Assembly (NCBI RefSeq): GCF_030053415.1
Contig: NZ_JASGBJ010000004.1
Location: 1 to 64,000 of the forward strand
Length of the DNA: 64,000 nucleotides
Source: Marinobacter sp. CHS3-4
GTDB lineage: Bacteria > Pseudomonadota > Gammaproteobacteria > Pseudomonadales > Oleiphilaceae
Reading direction: 5' to 3'
Of the stretch, positions 31,965-42,221 are shown piece by piece (within the stretch, counting starts at the first letter, position 1; each line of letters opens with the position of its first letter). A program made the position numbers and the translations under genes. The notes beneath the pieces are model-generated. The model ran no database searches. It was given only the letters and a program-made list of their open reading frames with translations, and was not told where the DNA came from.

Positions 31965-32648
31965 ATGGGTCATAAAGTAAATCCAACCGGCATGCGCCTG
32001 GGTGTGATTAAAGAGCACAACTCAGTGTGGTACGCCGAAAAAGCGGAATACGCGAACAACCTGTTGAACGACATTGAGGTTCGTGAATTCCTGGACAAGC
32101 GTCTGGTAAAGGCGTCTGTCAGCAAGATTGTGATCGAGCGCCCAGCTCAGAACGCCCGTATCACGATCCATACTGCCCGTCCCGGTATTGTTATCGGTAA
32201 GAAGGGCGAAGATGTTGACCGTCTGCGTCGCGAAGTCAGCGACATGATGGGCGTGCCTGTGCACATCAACATCGAAGAAGTCCGCAAGCCGGACCTGGAT
32301 GCCCGCCTGGTCGCCCAAAACGTGGCCGGTCAGCTGGAGCGTCGTGTGATGTTCCGTCGCGCTATGAAGCGTGCGGTTCAGAACGCTATGCGTCAGGGAG
32401 CCAAGGGTATCAAGATTCAGGTAGGCGGTCGTCTCGGGGGCGCTGAAATTGCTCGTTCCGAGTGGTATCGCGAAGGTCGAGTTCCGCTGCACACACTGCG
32501 TGCAGACATTGATTACTCGACCTACGAAGCGAAAACCACCTACGGCATCATCGGCGTCAAGGTATGGATCTTCAAAGGTGAGATTCTTGGTGGTATGGAG
32601 CAGGTCCGTGCTGACAAGAAAGCCTCTGGGAAGAAAGGTTCTAAGTAA
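31965..32648 (+). CDS. rpsC: 30S ribosomal protein S3
   Basis: A protein of 227 residues at the mRNA entry site. N-terminal [15 protein letters not shown], the KH motif [15 protein letters not shown] and the C-terminal [20 protein letters not shown] are present. rplP starts 12 bases after it. Confidence 0.98.
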   Translation: MGHKVNPTGMRLGVIKEHNSVWYAEKAEYANNLLNDIEVREFLDKRLVKASVSKIVIERPAQNARITIHTARPGIVIGKKGEDVDRLRREVSDMMGVPVHINIEEVRKPDLDARLVAQNVAGQLERRVMFRRAMKRAVQNAMRQGAKGIKIQVGGRLGGAEIARSEWYREGRVPLHTLRADIDYSTYEAKTTYGIIGVKVWIFKGEILGGMEQVRADKKASGKKGSK

Positions 32649-32660
32649 AGGGGCACTCTT

Positions 32661-33074
32661 ATGCTGCAACCAAAACGCACCAAATTTCGCAAGGTAATGA
32701 AAGGCCGTAACACCGGTCTTGCGCACCGTGCTAACAAGGTGAGCTTCGGTGAATACGGATTGAAGGCGACCAGCCGTGGACGTATAACTGCGCGCCAGAT
32801 TGAGGCCGCGCGTCGTACCATGACTCGTCGCATCAAGCGGGGCGGTAAGATCTGGATCCGGGTATTCCCGGACAAGCCGATCTCTAGCAAGCCGCTGGAA
32901 GTACGAATGGGTAAAGGTAAGGGTTCTGTCGAGTATTGGGTGGCTGAAATTCAGCCAGGCCGCATGCTCTATGAGATGGAAGGTGTTGCGGAAGATATTG
33001 CACGCGAAGCCTTCACTCTGGCGGCGGCGAAACTGCCCGTACAGACCACCTTTGTAACGAGGAAGGTGATGTGA
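32661..33074 (+). CDS. rplP: 50S ribosomal protein L16
   Basis: A protein of 137 residues near the A site. [19 protein letters not shown] and [20 protein letters not shown] match the family. Its TGA stop shares the A with the next ATG. Confidence 0.98.
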   Translation: MLQPKRTKFRKVMKGRNTGLAHRANKVSFGEYGLKATSRGRITARQIEAARRTMTRRIKRGGKIWIRVFPDKPISSKPLEVRMGKGKGSVEYWVAEIQPGRMLYEMEGVAEDIAREAFTLAAAKLPVQTTFVTRKVM

Positions 33075-33265
33075 TGAAAGCAACAGAGCTGCGTGAAAAG
33101 TCAGTCGAGGAGCTGAACAAAGAGCTGATCGACCTCCTGAAGGAGCAGTTCAACCTGCGCATGCGCAAGGCGACAGGTCAGCTGAATCAGTCTCATCTTC
33201 TTCAGAAGGTGAAGCGTGACATTGCTCGCGTAAAGACAGTGATGAACGAAAAGGCAGGACAGTAA
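33074..33265 (+). CDS. rpmC: 50S ribosomal protein L29
   Basis: A protein of 63 residues near the tunnel exit. The start is the ATG at 33074, which shares one base with the rplP stop; a GTG at 33071 is an unlikely alternative. [20 protein letters not shown] and the family segment [13 protein letters not shown] are clear. Confidence 0.96.
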   Translation: MKATELREKSVEELNKELIDLLKEQFNLRMRKATGQLNQSHLLQKVKRDIARVKTVMNEKAGQ

Positions 33266-33266
33266 C

Positions 33267-33533
33267 ATGACTGAAGCTACCCAAACTGCCAGAACCCTGA
33301 GCGGCAAGGTCGTGAGCAACAAGATGGAGAAATCCATTGTGGTTCTGGTTGAGCGCCAGGTGAAGCATCCTCTGTACGGTAAGTACATGAAGCGTTCATC
33401 AAAGATTCATGCTCACGATGAAAGCAATCAGTGCAACATTGGTGACACCGTTACAATCCAGGAAACCCGTCCGGTCTCCAAGACCAAGAGCTGGGCTCTG
33501 GTTGAGGTCACCGAGCGTGCATCCAAGGTGTAA
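33267..33533 (+). CDS. rpsQ: 30S ribosomal protein S17
   Basis: A protein of 88 residues with an OB fold that binds 16S r[34 protein letters not shown] and the [18 protein letters not shown] signature are present. Only one base separates it from rpmC. Confidence 0.97.
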   Translation: MTEATQTARTLSGKVVSNKMEKSIVVLVERQVKHPLYGKYMKRSSKIHAHDESNQCNIGDTVTIQETRPVSKTKSWALVEVTERASKV

Positions 33534-33551
33534 TTCGCCCGGAGAACAACC

Positions 33552-33920
33552 ATGATTCAGACTCAAACAATGCTTGATGTCGCGGACAACAGCGGTGCAC
33601 GACAGGTTCAGTGCATCAAAGTTCTGGGCGGTTCACACAGGCGTTACGCCGGCGTTGGGGATATCATCAAGGTGACCGTCAAGGAAGCCATCCCCCGCGG
33701 CAAAGTGAAAAAAGGCCAGGTACTGAAAGCTGTTGTAGTGCGTACCCGTAAAGGTGTGCGTCGTCCCGACGGGTCGCTCATCCGTTTTGACGGTAACGCG
33801 GCAGTACTTCTGAACAATCAGGACGCACCGATTGGTACCCGTATCTTCGGACCGGTTACCCGTGAACTGCGTAATGAGAAGTTCATGAAAATCATTTCAC
33901 TGGCACCCGAAGTACTTTAA
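33552..33920 (+). CDS. rplN: 50S ribosomal protein L14
   Basis: A protein of 122 residues at the subunit interface. [20 protein letters not shown] and [13 protein letters not shown] identify it. First gene of the classical spc group, but no separate promoter is visible before it, so it is probably on the S10 transcript. Confidence 0.98.
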   Translation: MIQTQTMLDVADNSGARQVQCIKVLGGSHRRYAGVGDIIKVTVKEAIPRGKVKKGQVLKAVVVRTRKGVRRPDGSLIRFDGNAAVLLNNQDAPIGTRIFGPVTRELRNEKFMKIISLAPEVL

Positions 33921-33937
33921 AGGACCAGAGGCCGGTT

Positions 33938-34258
33938 ATGAAAAAGATCAAACGAGATGACGAAGTCATCGTCACTACGGGCAAAGACCAGGGCAAACGT
34001 GGTAAGGTCCTGAAAGTTCAGGACGATGGTCGCGTGATTGTTTCAGGGATCAACATGATCAAGAAGCACACGAAACCGAACCCGATGGCTGGCACCCAAG
34101 GTGGCATCGTCGAGAAAGAAGCACCTATCCAGGCTTCCAACGTGGCTATTTTTAATCCGCAGACCGGCAAAGCCGATCGCGTAGGCTTCCAGATCAAGGA
34201 AGACGGCGCCAAAGTGCGGATCTTTAAGTCCACGAAAGAAGTCGTCGATAACCAGTAA
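33938..34258 (+). CDS. rplX: 50S ribosomal protein L24
   Basis: A protein of 106 residues that starts 50S assembly. The KOW motif is at the N-terminus ([20 protein letters not shown]), followed by [13 protein letters not shown]. Length is usual for gammaproteobacteria. Confidence 0.97.
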   Translation: MKKIKRDDEVIVTTGKDQGKRGKVLKVQDDGRVIVSGINMIKKHTKPNPMAGTQGGIVEKEAPIQASNVAIFNPQTGKADRVGFQIKEDGAKVRIFKSTKEVVDNQ

Positions 34259-34273
34259 GCGGTGGTGGTTACG

Positions 34274-34813
34274 ATGCTTAATATGAAAGAGCAGTACAGT
34301 AAGGAAGTGGTACCCGCCCTGCAGAAAGAGTTCGCTTACAAGAACCCGATGCAGGTGCCGCGTATCGAGAAGATCACCCTAAACATGGGTGTCGGCGAAG
34401 CGGTCGGTGACAAAAAGCTGATTGAAAATGCTGTGGCGGATCTTGAAGCCCTGGCAGGTCAAAAAGCAGTTGTTACCGTGGCGCGTAAGTCCGTTGCGGG
34501 TTTTAAAATCCGTGAAGGCTGGCCGATCGGTTGCAAGGTTACCCTGCGCGGTGAGCGCATGTGGGATTTCTTCGATCGTCTGGTTCACATTGCGGTTCCC
34601 CGCATTCGTGACTTCCGCGGTCTGAATCCCAAGTCCTTCGATGGTCGTGGTAACTACAGCATGGGTGTGCGTGAGCAGATCATTTTCCCGGAGATTGAGT
34701 ACGACAGAGTCGACAAGATCCGTGGTCTTGACATCACCATTACCACCACTGCCGGTACCGACGACGAAGGTCGCGAACTGTTGAAAGCCTTCGGCTTTCC
34801 GTTCAAGAAATAA
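34274..34813 (+). CDS. rplE: 50S ribosomal protein L5
   Basis: A protein of 179 residues that binds 5S rRNA in the central protuberance. The ATG at 34274 gives the E. coli length and has AGCGGTGG upstream; ATG 34283 or GTG 34262 are alternatives. [19 protein letters not shown]-type [20 protein letters not shown] and [13 protein letters not shown] are present. Confidence 0.97.
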   Translation: MLNMKEQYSKEVVPALQKEFAYKNPMQVPRIEKITLNMGVGEAVGDKKLIENAVADLEALAGQKAVVTVARKSVAGFKIREGWPIGCKVTLRGERMWDFFDRLVHIAVPRIRDFRGLNPKSFDGRGNYSMGVREQIIFPEIEYDRVDKIRGLDITITTTAGTDDEGRELLKAFGFPFKK

Positions 34814-34825
34814 GGAACGAGTGTA

Positions 34826-35131
34826 ATGGCTAAGGTTTCCATGAAGAACCGAGAGTTCAAACGCGAGAAAACGGTTGCGAAATACGCAGCCAAGCGTGCT
34901 GAGCTCAAGGCGATTATCAAAAACCCGAATACCAGCGATGATGACCGTTGGGATGCGCAAGTGAAGCTCCAGAAGCTTCCACGTAACGCAAGCCCGTCGC
35001 GTCTTCGTAATCGTTGCCAGGTGACAGGTCGTCCTCACGGCGTTCTGCGCAAGTTCAAGCTTTCTCGCATCAAACTGCGTGAAGCCGGCATGCGCGGTGA
35101 TGTTCCGGGTCTGACCAAAGCAAGCTGGTAA
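34826..35131 (+). CDS. rpsN: 30S ribosomal protein S14
   Basis: A protein of 101 residues of the 30S head. It is the long, zinc-free form: the CxxC pairs of the short form are absent, and the C-terminus has [20 protein letters not shown]. By contrast the L36 encoded at 39025 keeps its zinc ligands. Confidence 0.97.
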   Translation: MAKVSMKNREFKREKTVAKYAAKRAELKAIIKNPNTSDDDRWDAQVKLQKLPRNASPSRLRNRCQVTGRPHGVLRKFKLSRIKLREAGMRGDVPGLTKASW

Positions 35132-35220
35132 AGGCAGGTATCAGGCGCTAAGCCAGGTACCCGTTGGTAAGCGGTGCAAGGCGCCGCTGCACAACTAAAA
35201 AGAGCAGGAGTCTCATACCA

Positions 35221-35613
35221 ATGAGTATGCAAGATACGCTTGCGGATATGTTTACGCGTATTCGTAATGCCCAGATGGCACAGAAGGCCGACGTGGCCAT
35301 GCCGTCTTCCAAGATGAAGGTCTCCGTGGCCCAGGTCCTGAAGGACGAAGGTTACGTTGAAGATTTTTCCGTTTCAGCTGATGCCAAACCCCAGCTGACG
35401 ATCAGCCTCAAATACTTTGGCGGCAAGCCGGTTATTGAAGAGATCAAGCGGGTCAGTCGTCCGAGTCTGCGTCAGTTCCGGGGTACCGGTGAACTGCCGA
35501 AAGTGTCCGGCGGTCTGGGTGTCGCTATTATCTCCACGTCCAAGGGCGTGATGTCTGATCGTGCTGCCCGCGCCGCTGGCGTTGGTGGCGAAATCATCGG
35601 CACCGTATTTTAG
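35221..35613 (+). CDS. rpsH: 30S ribosomal protein S8
   Basis: A protein of 130 residues that binds the central domain of 16S rRNA and in E. coli represses the spc operon by binding near rplE. The start is the ATG at 35221 ([18 protein letters not shown]) with AGCAGGAG 12-19 bases upstream; the frame from 35164 is rejected. [17 protein letters not shown] is the family C-terminus. Confidence 0.97.
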   Translation: MSMQDTLADMFTRIRNAQMAQKADVAMPSSKMKVSVAQVLKDEGYVEDFSVSADAKPQLTISLKYFGGKPVIEEIKRVSRPSLRQFRGTGELPKVSGGLGVAIISTSKGVMSDRAARAAGVGGEIIGTVF

Positions 35614-35622
35614 GAGAACACT

Positions 35623-36156
35623 ATGTCCAGGGTTGCCAATAATCCTGTCGTTCTGCCTTCCGGTGTTGAGGTTAAGCTGAACGGACAGGAAATTAACGTG
35701 AAGGGCTCCAAGGGAGCGCTTCAGCACACGATCCATCAGGCGGTTGAAGTTAAGCAGGAAGAAAATGTTCTGCGTTTCGCCGCCCGTGATGGTGCTCAGC
35801 AGTCCCGCGCTCTCGCTGGTACGACTCGCGCGCTGGTCAACAATATGGTGACCGGTGTGACTACGGGTTGGGAGCGTAAGCTGTCACTGACGGGCGTAGG
35901 CTACCGTGCGCAAGCGCAGGGTAAGAAGCTCAACTTGACACTGGGTTTTTCACACCCGGTTGAATATGAGCTGCCCGAGGGGATTACCGCAGAGACTCCG
36001 TCCAATACGGAAGTCGTCATTCGCGGTATCGACAAGCAACAGGTTGGCCAGGTCGCTGCGGAAGTCCGCGCGTTCCGTCCGCCCGAGCCTTATAAGGGTA
36101 AGGGTGTTCGTTATGCGGATGAGCAGGTCAGACGCAAAGAAGCCAAGAAGAAATAA
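35623..36156 (+). CDS. rplF: 50S ribosomal protein L6
   Basis: A protein of 177 residues near the sarcin-ricin loop. [20 protein letters not shown] and the C-terminal [20 protein letters not shown] match the family. It lies 9 bases after rpsH. Confidence 0.98.
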   Translation: MSRVANNPVVLPSGVEVKLNGQEINVKGSKGALQHTIHQAVEVKQEENVLRFAARDGAQQSRALAGTTRALVNNMVTGVTTGWERKLSLTGVGYRAQAQGKKLNLTLGFSHPVEYELPEGITAETPSNTEVVIRGIDKQQVGQVAAEVRAFRPPEPYKGKGVRYADEQVRRKEAKKK

Positions 36157-36165
36157 GGCGGGACT

Positions 36166-36513
36166 ATGAGCGCGAATAACGAAAGACTGCGTCGCGCACG
36201 TAAAGTGCGCATGAAAATCCGTAGGTTGGGTACTGACCGTCTGTGCGTTCACCGCACGCCGCGTCATATGTACGCCCAGGTTACGACTGCAGACGGCAGC
36301 AAAGTCATTGCCGCTGCCTCCACGTTGGATAAGGACCTGCGCCAGGGTGCAACCGGTAACGTGGACGCCGCTAAAAAGGTGGGTCAGCTGATTGCTGAGC
36401 GTGCCAAGGCGGCAGGAGTGGAACGGGTCGCGTTTGACCGTTCCGGTTACCGTTATCACGGTCGCGTACAGGCTCTGGCCGACGCTGCCCGTGAAGCTGG
36501 CTTGCAATTCTAA
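36166..36513 (+). CDS. rplR: 50S ribosomal protein L18
   Basis: A protein of 115 residues that binds 5S rRNA with L5 and L25. [20 protein letters not shown] and [20 protein letters not shown] are present. The ATG has GGCGGGAC just upstream. Confidence 0.97.
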   Translation: MSANNERLRRARKVRMKIRRLGTDRLCVHRTPRHMYAQVTTADGSKVIAAASTLDKDLRQGATGNVDAAKKVGQLIAERAKAAGVERVAFDRSGYRYHGRVQALADAAREAGLQF

Positions 36514-36525
36514 GAGGTGGAGAGA

Positions 36526-37026
36526 ATGAGCGTTAACGAACAGAAGGCGCCTGAGCTCCAGGAAAAGCTGGTTCAGGTCAATCGCGTCGCCAAGGTGGTT
36601 AAAGGCGGTCGTATCTTCGCCTTCACCGCACTGACGGTCGTGGGTGATGGCAAAGGTCGCGTTGGTTTCGGTCGTGGCAAGGCGCGTGAAGTGCCGGTTG
36701 CGATTCAGAAAGCCATGGAAGCTGCGCGCAAGAACATGGTTGAGGTCCCTCTGGACGGCAACACCCTGCAGTACGCTGTAAAAGCGCAGCACGGTGGGTC
36801 CAAGGTCTATATGCAGCCAGCGTCAGAAGGTACAGGTATCATCGCCGGTGGTGCGATGCGTGCAGTACTGGAAGTAGCCGGTGTGCAGAACGTACTGTCC
36901 AAGTGTTACGGGTCTACTAACCCGGTCAACGTGGTACGTTCCACCATCAAGGGTCTCCAGGCGACTCACGCGCCTGAAGATATTGCAGCCAAGCGCGGTA
37001 AATCCGTCGAAGAGATTCTGGGTTGA
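36526..37026 (+). CDS. rpsE: 30S ribosomal protein S5
   Basis: A protein of 166 residues involved in decoding accuracy. The start is the ATG at 36526 ([20 protein letters not shown]) with AGAGGTGGAGAG upstream. [20 protein letters not shown] and [16 protein letters not shown] match the family. Confidence 0.97.
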   Translation: MSVNEQKAPELQEKLVQVNRVAKVVKGGRIFAFTALTVVGDGKGRVGFGRGKAREVPVAIQKAMEAARKNMVEVPLDGNTLQYAVKAQHGGSKVYMQPASEGTGIIAGGAMRAVLEVAGVQNVLSKCYGSTNPVNVVRSTIKGLQATHAPEDIAAKRGKSVEEILG

Positions 37027-37030
37027 AGTC

Positions 37031-37219
37031 ATGGCGAACGCAAAGACGATTAAAGTAACACTGACCCGCAGCCCGATCGGCTGCCAGCCCAAGCACAAGC
37101 TGTGCGTCAAGGGCCTGGGTCTTCGTAAAATCGGTCATACCGTGGAAGTGGAAGATACTCCTTCCGTTCGTGGCATGATCAACCGGGTTAACTACCTGGT
37201 GCAGGTAGAGGAGAACTAA
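37031..37219 (+). CDS. rpmD: 50S ribosomal protein L30
   Basis: A protein of 62 residues with the [17 protein letters not shown] start and [15 protein letters not shown] end of the bacterial L30 family. It begins 4 bases after the rpsE stop and ends one base before rplO. The longer frame from 36881 overlaps rpsE and is rejected. Confidence 0.96.
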   Translation: MANAKTIKVTLTRSPIGCQPKHKLCVKGLGLRKIGHTVEVEDTPSVRGMINRVNYLVQVEEN

Positions 37220-37220
37220 G

Positions 37221-37655
37221 ATGCGTTTGAACGAACTTAGTCCAGAGCCTGGTTCACGTCCGGCCGCCAAGCGCGTAGGTCGTGGTATTGGTAGCGGTCT
37301 TGGTAAGACCGGCGGCCGTGGTCACAAGGGTCTGAAAGCTCGCTCTGGTGGTTCTGTAGCGCCAGGTTTCGAGGGTGGTCAGCAGCCTCTGGTTCGTCGT
37401 CTGCCGAAGTTCGGTTTTACATCTCGCCAACAGCGTTATGTAGCCGAAATTCGTCTGAACGAGCTGGCCAAGGTCGACGGTGACGTCGCTGATCTTGACG
37501 CCCTGAAGAAGGCGGACATCGTTCGTGAAGAGATTCGCGAAGCGAAGGTGATTCTGTCCGGTGAACTCAGCCGTGCGGTCACGGTCAAGGGTCTCAAGGT
37601 GACGAAAGGCGCACGCGAGGCGATCACTGCCGCGGGCGGTAAAGTCGAAGACTAA
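37221..37655 (+). CDS. rplO: 50S ribosomal protein L15
   Basis: A protein of 144 residues. [20 protein letters not shown], the Gly-rich [18 protein letters not shown] and [17 protein letters not shown] are diagnostic. AGAGGAGAA lies before the ATG, inside the end of rpmD. Confidence 0.98.
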   Translation: MRLNELSPEPGSRPAAKRVGRGIGSGLGKTGGRGHKGLKARSGGSVAPGFEGGQQPLVRRLPKFGFTSRQQRYVAEIRLNELAKVDGDVADLDALKKADIVREEIREAKVILSGELSRAVTVKGLKVTKGAREAITAAGGKVED

Positions 37656-37672
37656 GGCGAGTCGAGGACTAA

Positions 37673-38995
37673 ATGGCCAAGACAGCATCATTGCCTGCGG
37701 GCGGAGGAAAAGGACTGGCAGAGCTGCGTTCGCGGCTCTGGTTTGTCTTTCTGGCACTGTTGGTGTACCGAATCGGTGCCCATATTCCAGTGCCGGGTAT
37801 CAATCCCGATCGCCTGGCAGCTTTGTTTGAGCAGAATCAGGGCACCATCCTGAGCATGTTCAACATGTTCTCTGGTGGTGCGCTTGAGCGTATGAGCATC
37901 TTCGCGCTTGGCATCATGCCTTACATTTCTGCCTCGATTATTATGCAGCTCATGACGGCGGTCAGTCCGACGCTAGAGCAGCTGAAGAAAGAGGGAGAGG
38001 CGGGTCGTCGCAAGATCAGCCAGTACACCCGGTATCTGACGGTTGTTCTCGCACTTGTTCAGGGTGCGGGCATTTCCGTAGGCCTGGCGTCTCAGGGCGT
38101 CACCTTTAATGACAGCTTCAGCTTCCACTTTGTGGCAGTCGTATCGTTTGTAAGCGGCGCGGTCTTCATGATGTGGCTTGGCGAACAGATCACCGAGCGT
38201 GGTGTCGGTAACGGCATTTCTCTCTTGATCTTCGCTGGTATCGTGGCCGGGTTGCCCGGTGCGATCGGCCAAACGCTGGAACAGGCGAGAAATGGCGAGA
38301 TGAGCCTTCTGGTTGTTCTGGGGATTGGTATCCTTGCGGTTGCCGTCATTGGTTTTGTGGTGTTCATGGAGCGTGGTCAGCGTCGTTTGACGATCAACTA
38401 CGCCAAGAGACAGCAGGGGCGAAGAGTATTTGCCCAGCAGTCCAGCCATCTGCCGCTGAAGGTCAATATGGCCGGTGTGATTCCGCCGATTTTCGCGTCA
38501 TCGATTCTGCTGTTCCCGGCTTCAATGGGCCAGTGGTTCGGTCAAGGCGAAGGAATGGAATGGCTGGGCAGTCTGTCTCAGGCACTGGCGCCAAGTCAGC
38601 CGCTGTACATCATTCTGTTCGCGGCTGCGGTTGTGTTCTTCTGCTTCTTCTATACGGCGTTGATGTATAACCCGAAAGAAGTCGCTGACAATCTCAAGCG
38701 CTCTGGCGCGTTTATACCGGGCATTCGCCCAGGTGATCAGACTGCCAAGTATATCGATGGCGTTCTGACTCGTCTGACCTTGTTCGGTGCAATGTACATC
38801 GCAGCAGTGTCCCTGTTCCCACAGTTTCTGATGGTGGCTGGGAATGTGCCCTTCTATCTGGGCGGCACCTCACTGCTGATTGTTGTAGTCGTGGTGATGG
38901 ATTTCATGGCTCAGGTTCAGTCGCACCTGATGTCTCATCAATATGATTCATTGATGAAGAAGTCCAATCTCAAGGGCTATGGTCGGAACGGTTAA
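37673..38995 (+). CDS. secY: Preprotein translocase subunit SecY
   Basis: A protein of 440 residues with ten predicted membrane segments, the pore of the Sec channel. [14 protein letters not shown] near the first helix, the plug region [20 protein letters not shown], and the cytoplasmic loop [20 protein letters not shown] are visible. It works with SecE (11897) and would export the signal-peptide proteins at 2305-7532 and the mshQ product. Confidence 0.98.
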   Translation: MAKTASLPAGGGKGLAELRSRLWFVFLALLVYRIGAHIPVPGINPDRLAALFEQNQGTILSMFNMFSGGALERMSIFALGIMPYISASIIMQLMTAVSPTLEQLKKEGEAGRRKISQYTRYLTVVLALVQGAGISVGLASQGVTFNDSFSFHFVAVVSFVSGAVFMMWLGEQITERGVGNGISLLIFAGIVAGLPGAIGQTLEQARNGEMSLLVVLGIGILAVAVIGFVVFMERGQRRLTINYAKRQQGRRVFAQQSSHLPLKVNMAGVIPPIFASSILLFPASMGQWFGQGEGMEWLGSLSQALAPSQPLYIILFAAAVVFFCFFYTALMYNPKEVADNLKRSGAFIPGIRPGDQTAKYIDGVLTRLTLFGAMYIAAVSLFPQFLMVAGNVPFYLGGTSLLIVVVVVMDFMAQVQSHLMSHQYDSLMKKSNLKGYGRNG

Positions 38996-39024
38996 TCCGT
39001 TCCCCTTGAAAACTGGAGTCGACA

Positions 39025-39138
39025 ATGAAAGTACGCGCTTCGGTAAAGAAAATTTGCCGTAACTGCAAAGTAATTCGTCGGAATGGCTCAGTACGAGTCA
39101 TTTGCACGGAGCCTCGTCACAAGCAGCGTCAGGGTTAA
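39025..39138 (+). CDS. rpmJ: 50S ribosomal protein L36
   Basis: A protein of 37 residues, too short for most gene finders: [20 protein letters not shown], then [17 protein letters not shown]. Zinc ligands Cys11, Cys14, Cys27 and His32 are all present, so this is the zinc-containing form. ACTGGAG lies 6-12 bases upstream. It sits between secY and rpsM as in E. coli. Confidence 0.97.
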   Translation: MKVRASVKKICRNCKVIRRNGSVRVICTEPRHKQRQG

Positions 39139-39186
39139 TCCTTACGGATTCAGCACTGACATTGTCGAGGGTACGATTTATAGCGC

Positions 39187-39216
39187 TTGACCTCATGCGG
39201 GGTCAGGCGCTATTAT
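39187..39216 (+). promoter_or_regulatory. Sigma70 promoter of the alpha operon (rpsM-rplQ)
   Basis: TTGACC at 39187-39192 and TATTAT at 39211-39216, 18 bases apart, lie in the 139-base gap between rpmJ and rpsM, 62 bases before rpsM. Between the boxes TGACCTCATGCGGGGTCA is a near-palindrome (TGACC/GGTCA) that could bind a regulator or form a hairpin. Confidence 0.8.
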
Positions 39217-39277
39217 TTCGCGCCCTTTTCGTGGCGGAAAATTCACACAGCAAAGCTTTGAACGCGGAGTAATTTGG

Positions 39278-39634
39278 ATGGCACGTATAGCCGGTGTCAA
39301 TATACCCGATCACAAACATGCTGTTATCTCTCTGACTTACATTTTTGGAGTCGGTAAGACAGCAGCCCAGAAGCTTTGCGATGCAACCGGCGTTAAGCCG
39401 GACGTCAAGGTCAAAGACCTGAGCGACGAGCAACTTGAGTCACTTCGTACCGAAGTGGGCAAGCTGTCAGTCGAAGGCGATCTGCGTCGTGAAGTTCAGA
39501 TGAACATTAAGCGTTTGAAGGATCTCGGTTGCCACCGTGGTCTGCGTCACCGTCATGGGCTTCCAGTCCGTGGACAGCGTACGAAGACCAACGCACGCAC
39601 CCGTAAAGGTCCTCGCAAACCTATTCGTAAGTAA
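39278..39634 (+). CDS. rpsM: 30S ribosomal protein S13
   Basis: A protein of 118 residues of the 30S head contacting the P-site tRNA and L5. [31 protein letters not shown] and the basic tail [20 protein letters not shown] are present. First gene of the alpha operon. Confidence 0.98.
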   Translation: MARIAGVNIPDHKHAVISLTYIFGVGKTAAQKLCDATGVKPDVKVKDLSDEQLESLRTEVGKLSVEGDLRREVQMNIKRLKDLGCHRGLRHRHGLPVRGQRTKTNARTRKGPRKPIRK

Positions 39635-39647
39635 CAGGTAGGCAAAC

Positions 39648-40037
39648 ATGGCAAAGCCAGGTACACGTACCCGTAAAAAGGTGAAAAAGACGGTTGTTGA
39701 TGGCGTCGCGCACATTCACGCGTCCTTCAACAACACTATCGTGACCATTTCAGACCGTCAGGGCAACGTACTGTCCTGGGCCACTTCCGGTGGTTCTGGT
39801 TTCCGTGGGTCGCGCAAGAGTACACCTTTTGCTGCGCAGGTAGCAGCTGAAAGAGCCGGTAATGCGGCTGCTGAATACGGCCTTAAAAACCTGGACGTAG
39901 AGGTTAAAGGTCCGGGGCCCGGACGTGAATCCGCTGTACGCGCGCTTAACGGCTGCGGGTACAAGATCACTAACATCACTGATGTGACGCCGATTCCCCA
40001 CAACGGTTGTCGTCCGCCCAAAAAGCGCCGCGTCTAA
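39648..40037 (+). CDS. rpsK: 30S ribosomal protein S11
   Basis: A protein of 129 residues of the 30S platform. [37 protein letters not shown] and the C-terminal [18 protein letters not shown] match the family. Confidence 0.98.
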   Translation: MAKPGTRTRKKVKKTVVDGVAHIHASFNNTIVTISDRQGNVLSWATSGGSGFRGSRKSTPFAAQVAAERAGNAAAEYGLKNLDVEVKGPGPGRESAVRALNGCGYKITNITDVTPIPHNGCRPPKKRRV

Positions 40038-40055
40038 CACAGGAGACAGTGAATT

Positions 40056-40676
40056 ATGGCTCGTTACATAGGCCCGAAGTGCAAGCTGTCTCGTCGTGAA
40101 GGGACAGATCTATTTCTGAAGAGCGGTGTTCGCGCGCTCGATTCAAAGTGCAACATCGAGACTCCGCCGGGTATGCACGGCGCGCGTCGCGGTCGTCTGT
40201 CCGAATATGGCGTACAGCTTCGTGAAAAACAGAAAGTCCGTCGTATCTACGGCGTACTCGAAAAGCAATTCCGCAACTATTACAAAGAGGCCGCCCGCAT
40301 CAAGGGTGCAACCGGTGAGAACCTGTTGCAGCTGCTGGAAGGTCGCTTGGATAACGTTGTGTATCGCATGGGTTTCGGTTCGACCCGTGCTGAGTCCCGT
40401 CAGCTCGTTTCGCACAAGGCGATTCTGGTGAACGATAAGATGGTGAACATCCCATCTTATCAGGTTAAGCCAGGTGACGTCGTGAGCGTGCGCGAAAAGG
40501 CAAAAAACCAGCTGCGTGTTAAAGGCGCACTGGATCTTTCAGCCAGCCGTGCACCGGTGAGCTGGGTAGAGGTCGACGCCAGCAAGATGTCCGGCGTTTA
40601 CAGATCAGTGCCTGAGCGTACTGAACTGCCGGCCGACATCAATGAGAACCTCATCGTCGAGCTTTACTCCAAGTAA
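40056..40676 (+). CDS. rpsD: 30S ribosomal protein S4
   Basis: A protein of 206 residues that starts 30S assembly and in E. coli represses the alpha operon. [20 protein letters not shown] and the S4 RNA-binding domain ([20 protein letters not shown]) are present. No N-terminal zinc Cys cluster (only isolated Cys), as usual for gammaproteobacteria. Confidence 0.98.
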   Translation: MARYIGPKCKLSRREGTDLFLKSGVRALDSKCNIETPPGMHGARRGRLSEYGVQLREKQKVRRIYGVLEKQFRNYYKEAARIKGATGENLLQLLEGRLDNVVYRMGFGSTRAESRQLVSHKAILVNDKMVNIPSYQVKPGDVVSVREKAKNQLRVKGALDLSASRAPVSWVEVDASKMSGVYRSVPERTELPADINENLIVELYSK

Positions 40677-40723
40677 AGCCTGATTTGCAACGTAAGTAGC
40701 AACGATAGCAGATAGGGGCGTCT

Positions 40724-41728
40724 ATGCAGCGTTCAGTACATGAGTTATTGACACCTCGTACCATTGACGTGAAAGAATCCAGCGCCATGCGTGCCAAGGT
40801 GACGCTTGAGCCTCTCGAGAGAGGCTTTGGTCATACCCTGGGCAGCGCTCTGCGCCGGATCCTTTTGTCCTCAATGCCGGGCTGCGCGATCACCGAGGCA
40901 CAGATCGACGGTGTTTTGCACGAGTACAGCGCGATTGAAGGTGTTCAGGAAGACGTCATCGAGATTCTTCTGAATCTCAAGGGCGTCGCTGTAAAAATGG
41001 GCGGCCGGGACGATGCTGAGGTAACACTCAGCAAGAAAGGCCCGGGCGTTGTCACCGCTGGTGATATCACTCTTGATCACGATGTGGAAATCACCAACCC
41101 GGATCATGTGATTTGTCACTTGAGCGGTAATGGTGAAGTCAACATGCGACTCAAGGTTGCACGTGGTCGTGGCTATGAGCCAGCTGACCAGCGTGGTCTT
41201 GAAGAAGATGAGACTCGTGCCATCGGACGCCTGCAGCTGGACGCCACGTTCAGCCCTGTTCGCCGTGTCGCGTACGCTGTAGAAAGCGCACGTGTTGAAC
41301 AGCGCACGGACCTGGACAAGCTGGTTATTGATCTGGAGACCAATGGCACCATCGATCCGGAAGAAGCGATTCGCCGGGCCGCTACCATTCTCCAGCAGCA
41401 GCTGGCTGTGTTTGTTGACTTTGATCACGAGAAAGAGCCTGAGCGCGTTGAGGAAGAGGAGGAGATTGATCCGATTCTTCTGCGTCCGGTCGATGATCTT
41501 GAGTTGACGGTTCGTTCAGCAAACTGCTTGAAGGCTGAGAACATTTACTACATCGGCGATCTGATTCAGCGCACCGAAGTTGAGCTGCTGAAGACGCCTA
41601 ATCTGGGTAAAAAGTCGCTCACCGAAATTAAAGACGTGCTCGCATCGCGTGGCCTGTCTCTCGGTATGCGTCTTGATAACTGGCCGCCGGCTAGCCTACG
41701 TGGCGACGACCGGGTTCTGGGCGGTTAA
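40724..41728 (+). CDS. rpoA: DNA-directed RNA polymerase alpha subunit
   Basis: A protein of 334 residues. The N-terminal dimerisation domain includes [20 protein letters not shown]. An acidic linker follows ([13 protein letters not shown]), then the C-terminal domain with the UP-element-binding helix-hairpin-helix parts ([40 protein letters not shown]). It assembles with RpoB and RpoC encoded upstream. Confidence 0.99.
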   Translation: MQRSVHELLTPRTIDVKESSAMRAKVTLEPLERGFGHTLGSALRRILLSSMPGCAITEAQIDGVLHEYSAIEGVQEDVIEILLNLKGVAVKMGGRDDAEVTLSKKGPGVVTAGDITLDHDVEITNPDHVICHLSGNGEVNMRLKVARGRGYEPADQRGLEEDETRAIGRLQLDATFSPVRRVAYAVESARVEQRTDLDKLVIDLETNGTIDPEEAIRRAATILQQQLAVFVDFDHEKEPERVEEEEEIDPILLRPVDDLELTVRSANCLKAENIYYIGDLIQRTEVELLKTPNLGKKSLTEIKDVLASRGLSLGMRLDNWPPASLRGDDRVLGG

Positions 41729-41761
41729 TCGCCGATTAGTTTAAGGTAAGGAATTAGAGCA

Positions 41762-42160
41762 ATGCGTCATCGTAAGAGTGGTCGTAAGTTCAGTAGGACC
41801 AGTGCGCATCGCAAGGCCATGTTCCGTAACATGACTGCGTCACTGGTTGAACACGAGCTGATCAAAACTACGCTCCCCAAGGCGAAAGAACTTCGCCGGG
41901 TGGCAGAGCCTTTGATCACGCTGTCAAAGAAAGATTCGGTCGCGAATCGTCGTCTGGCGTTTTCACGCCTGCGTGACGACGCAGCGGTTGCCAAGCTGTT
42001 TAACGAGCTTGGTCCCCGTTACAACGAGCGTCCGGGTGGATATCTCCGTATCCTGAAGTGCGGCTTCCGTGCTGGCGACAACGCACCTATGGCGTTTGTC
42101 GAGCTGATCGGTCGCCCACTGGATGTGGAAGTTGAAGAGGTTGAGGAAGGCGAAGAGTAA
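41762..42160 (+). CDS. rplQ: 50S ribosomal protein L17
   Basis: A protein of 132 residues at the tunnel exit. [39 protein letters not shown] and [20 protein letters not shown] are diagnostic. The tail is acidic (VEEVEEGEE). Last gene of the ribosomal cluster, followed by a terminator. Confidence 0.98.
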   Translation: MRHRKSGRKFSRTSAHRKAMFRNMTASLVEHELIKTTLPKAKELRRVAEPLITLSKKDSVANRRLAFSRLRDDAAVAKLFNELGPRYNERPGGYLRILKCGFRAGDNAPMAFVELIGRPLDVEVEEVEEGEE

Positions 42161-42173
42161 GTCTTCGTTCAAC

Positions 42174-42211
42174 CCGAAAAAAACCGGAGGTGAAAGCCTC
42201 CGGTTTTTTTG
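42174..42211. terminator. Bidirectional terminator between rplQ and uvrA
   Basis: AAAAAAACCGGAGG (42177-42190), a 6-base loop and CCTCCGGTTTTTTT (42197-42210) form a symmetric stem with T runs for both strands. It serves the convergent rplQ (plus) and uvrA (minus) genes. Confidence 0.95.
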
Positions 42212-42221
42212 TGTCCAATGA

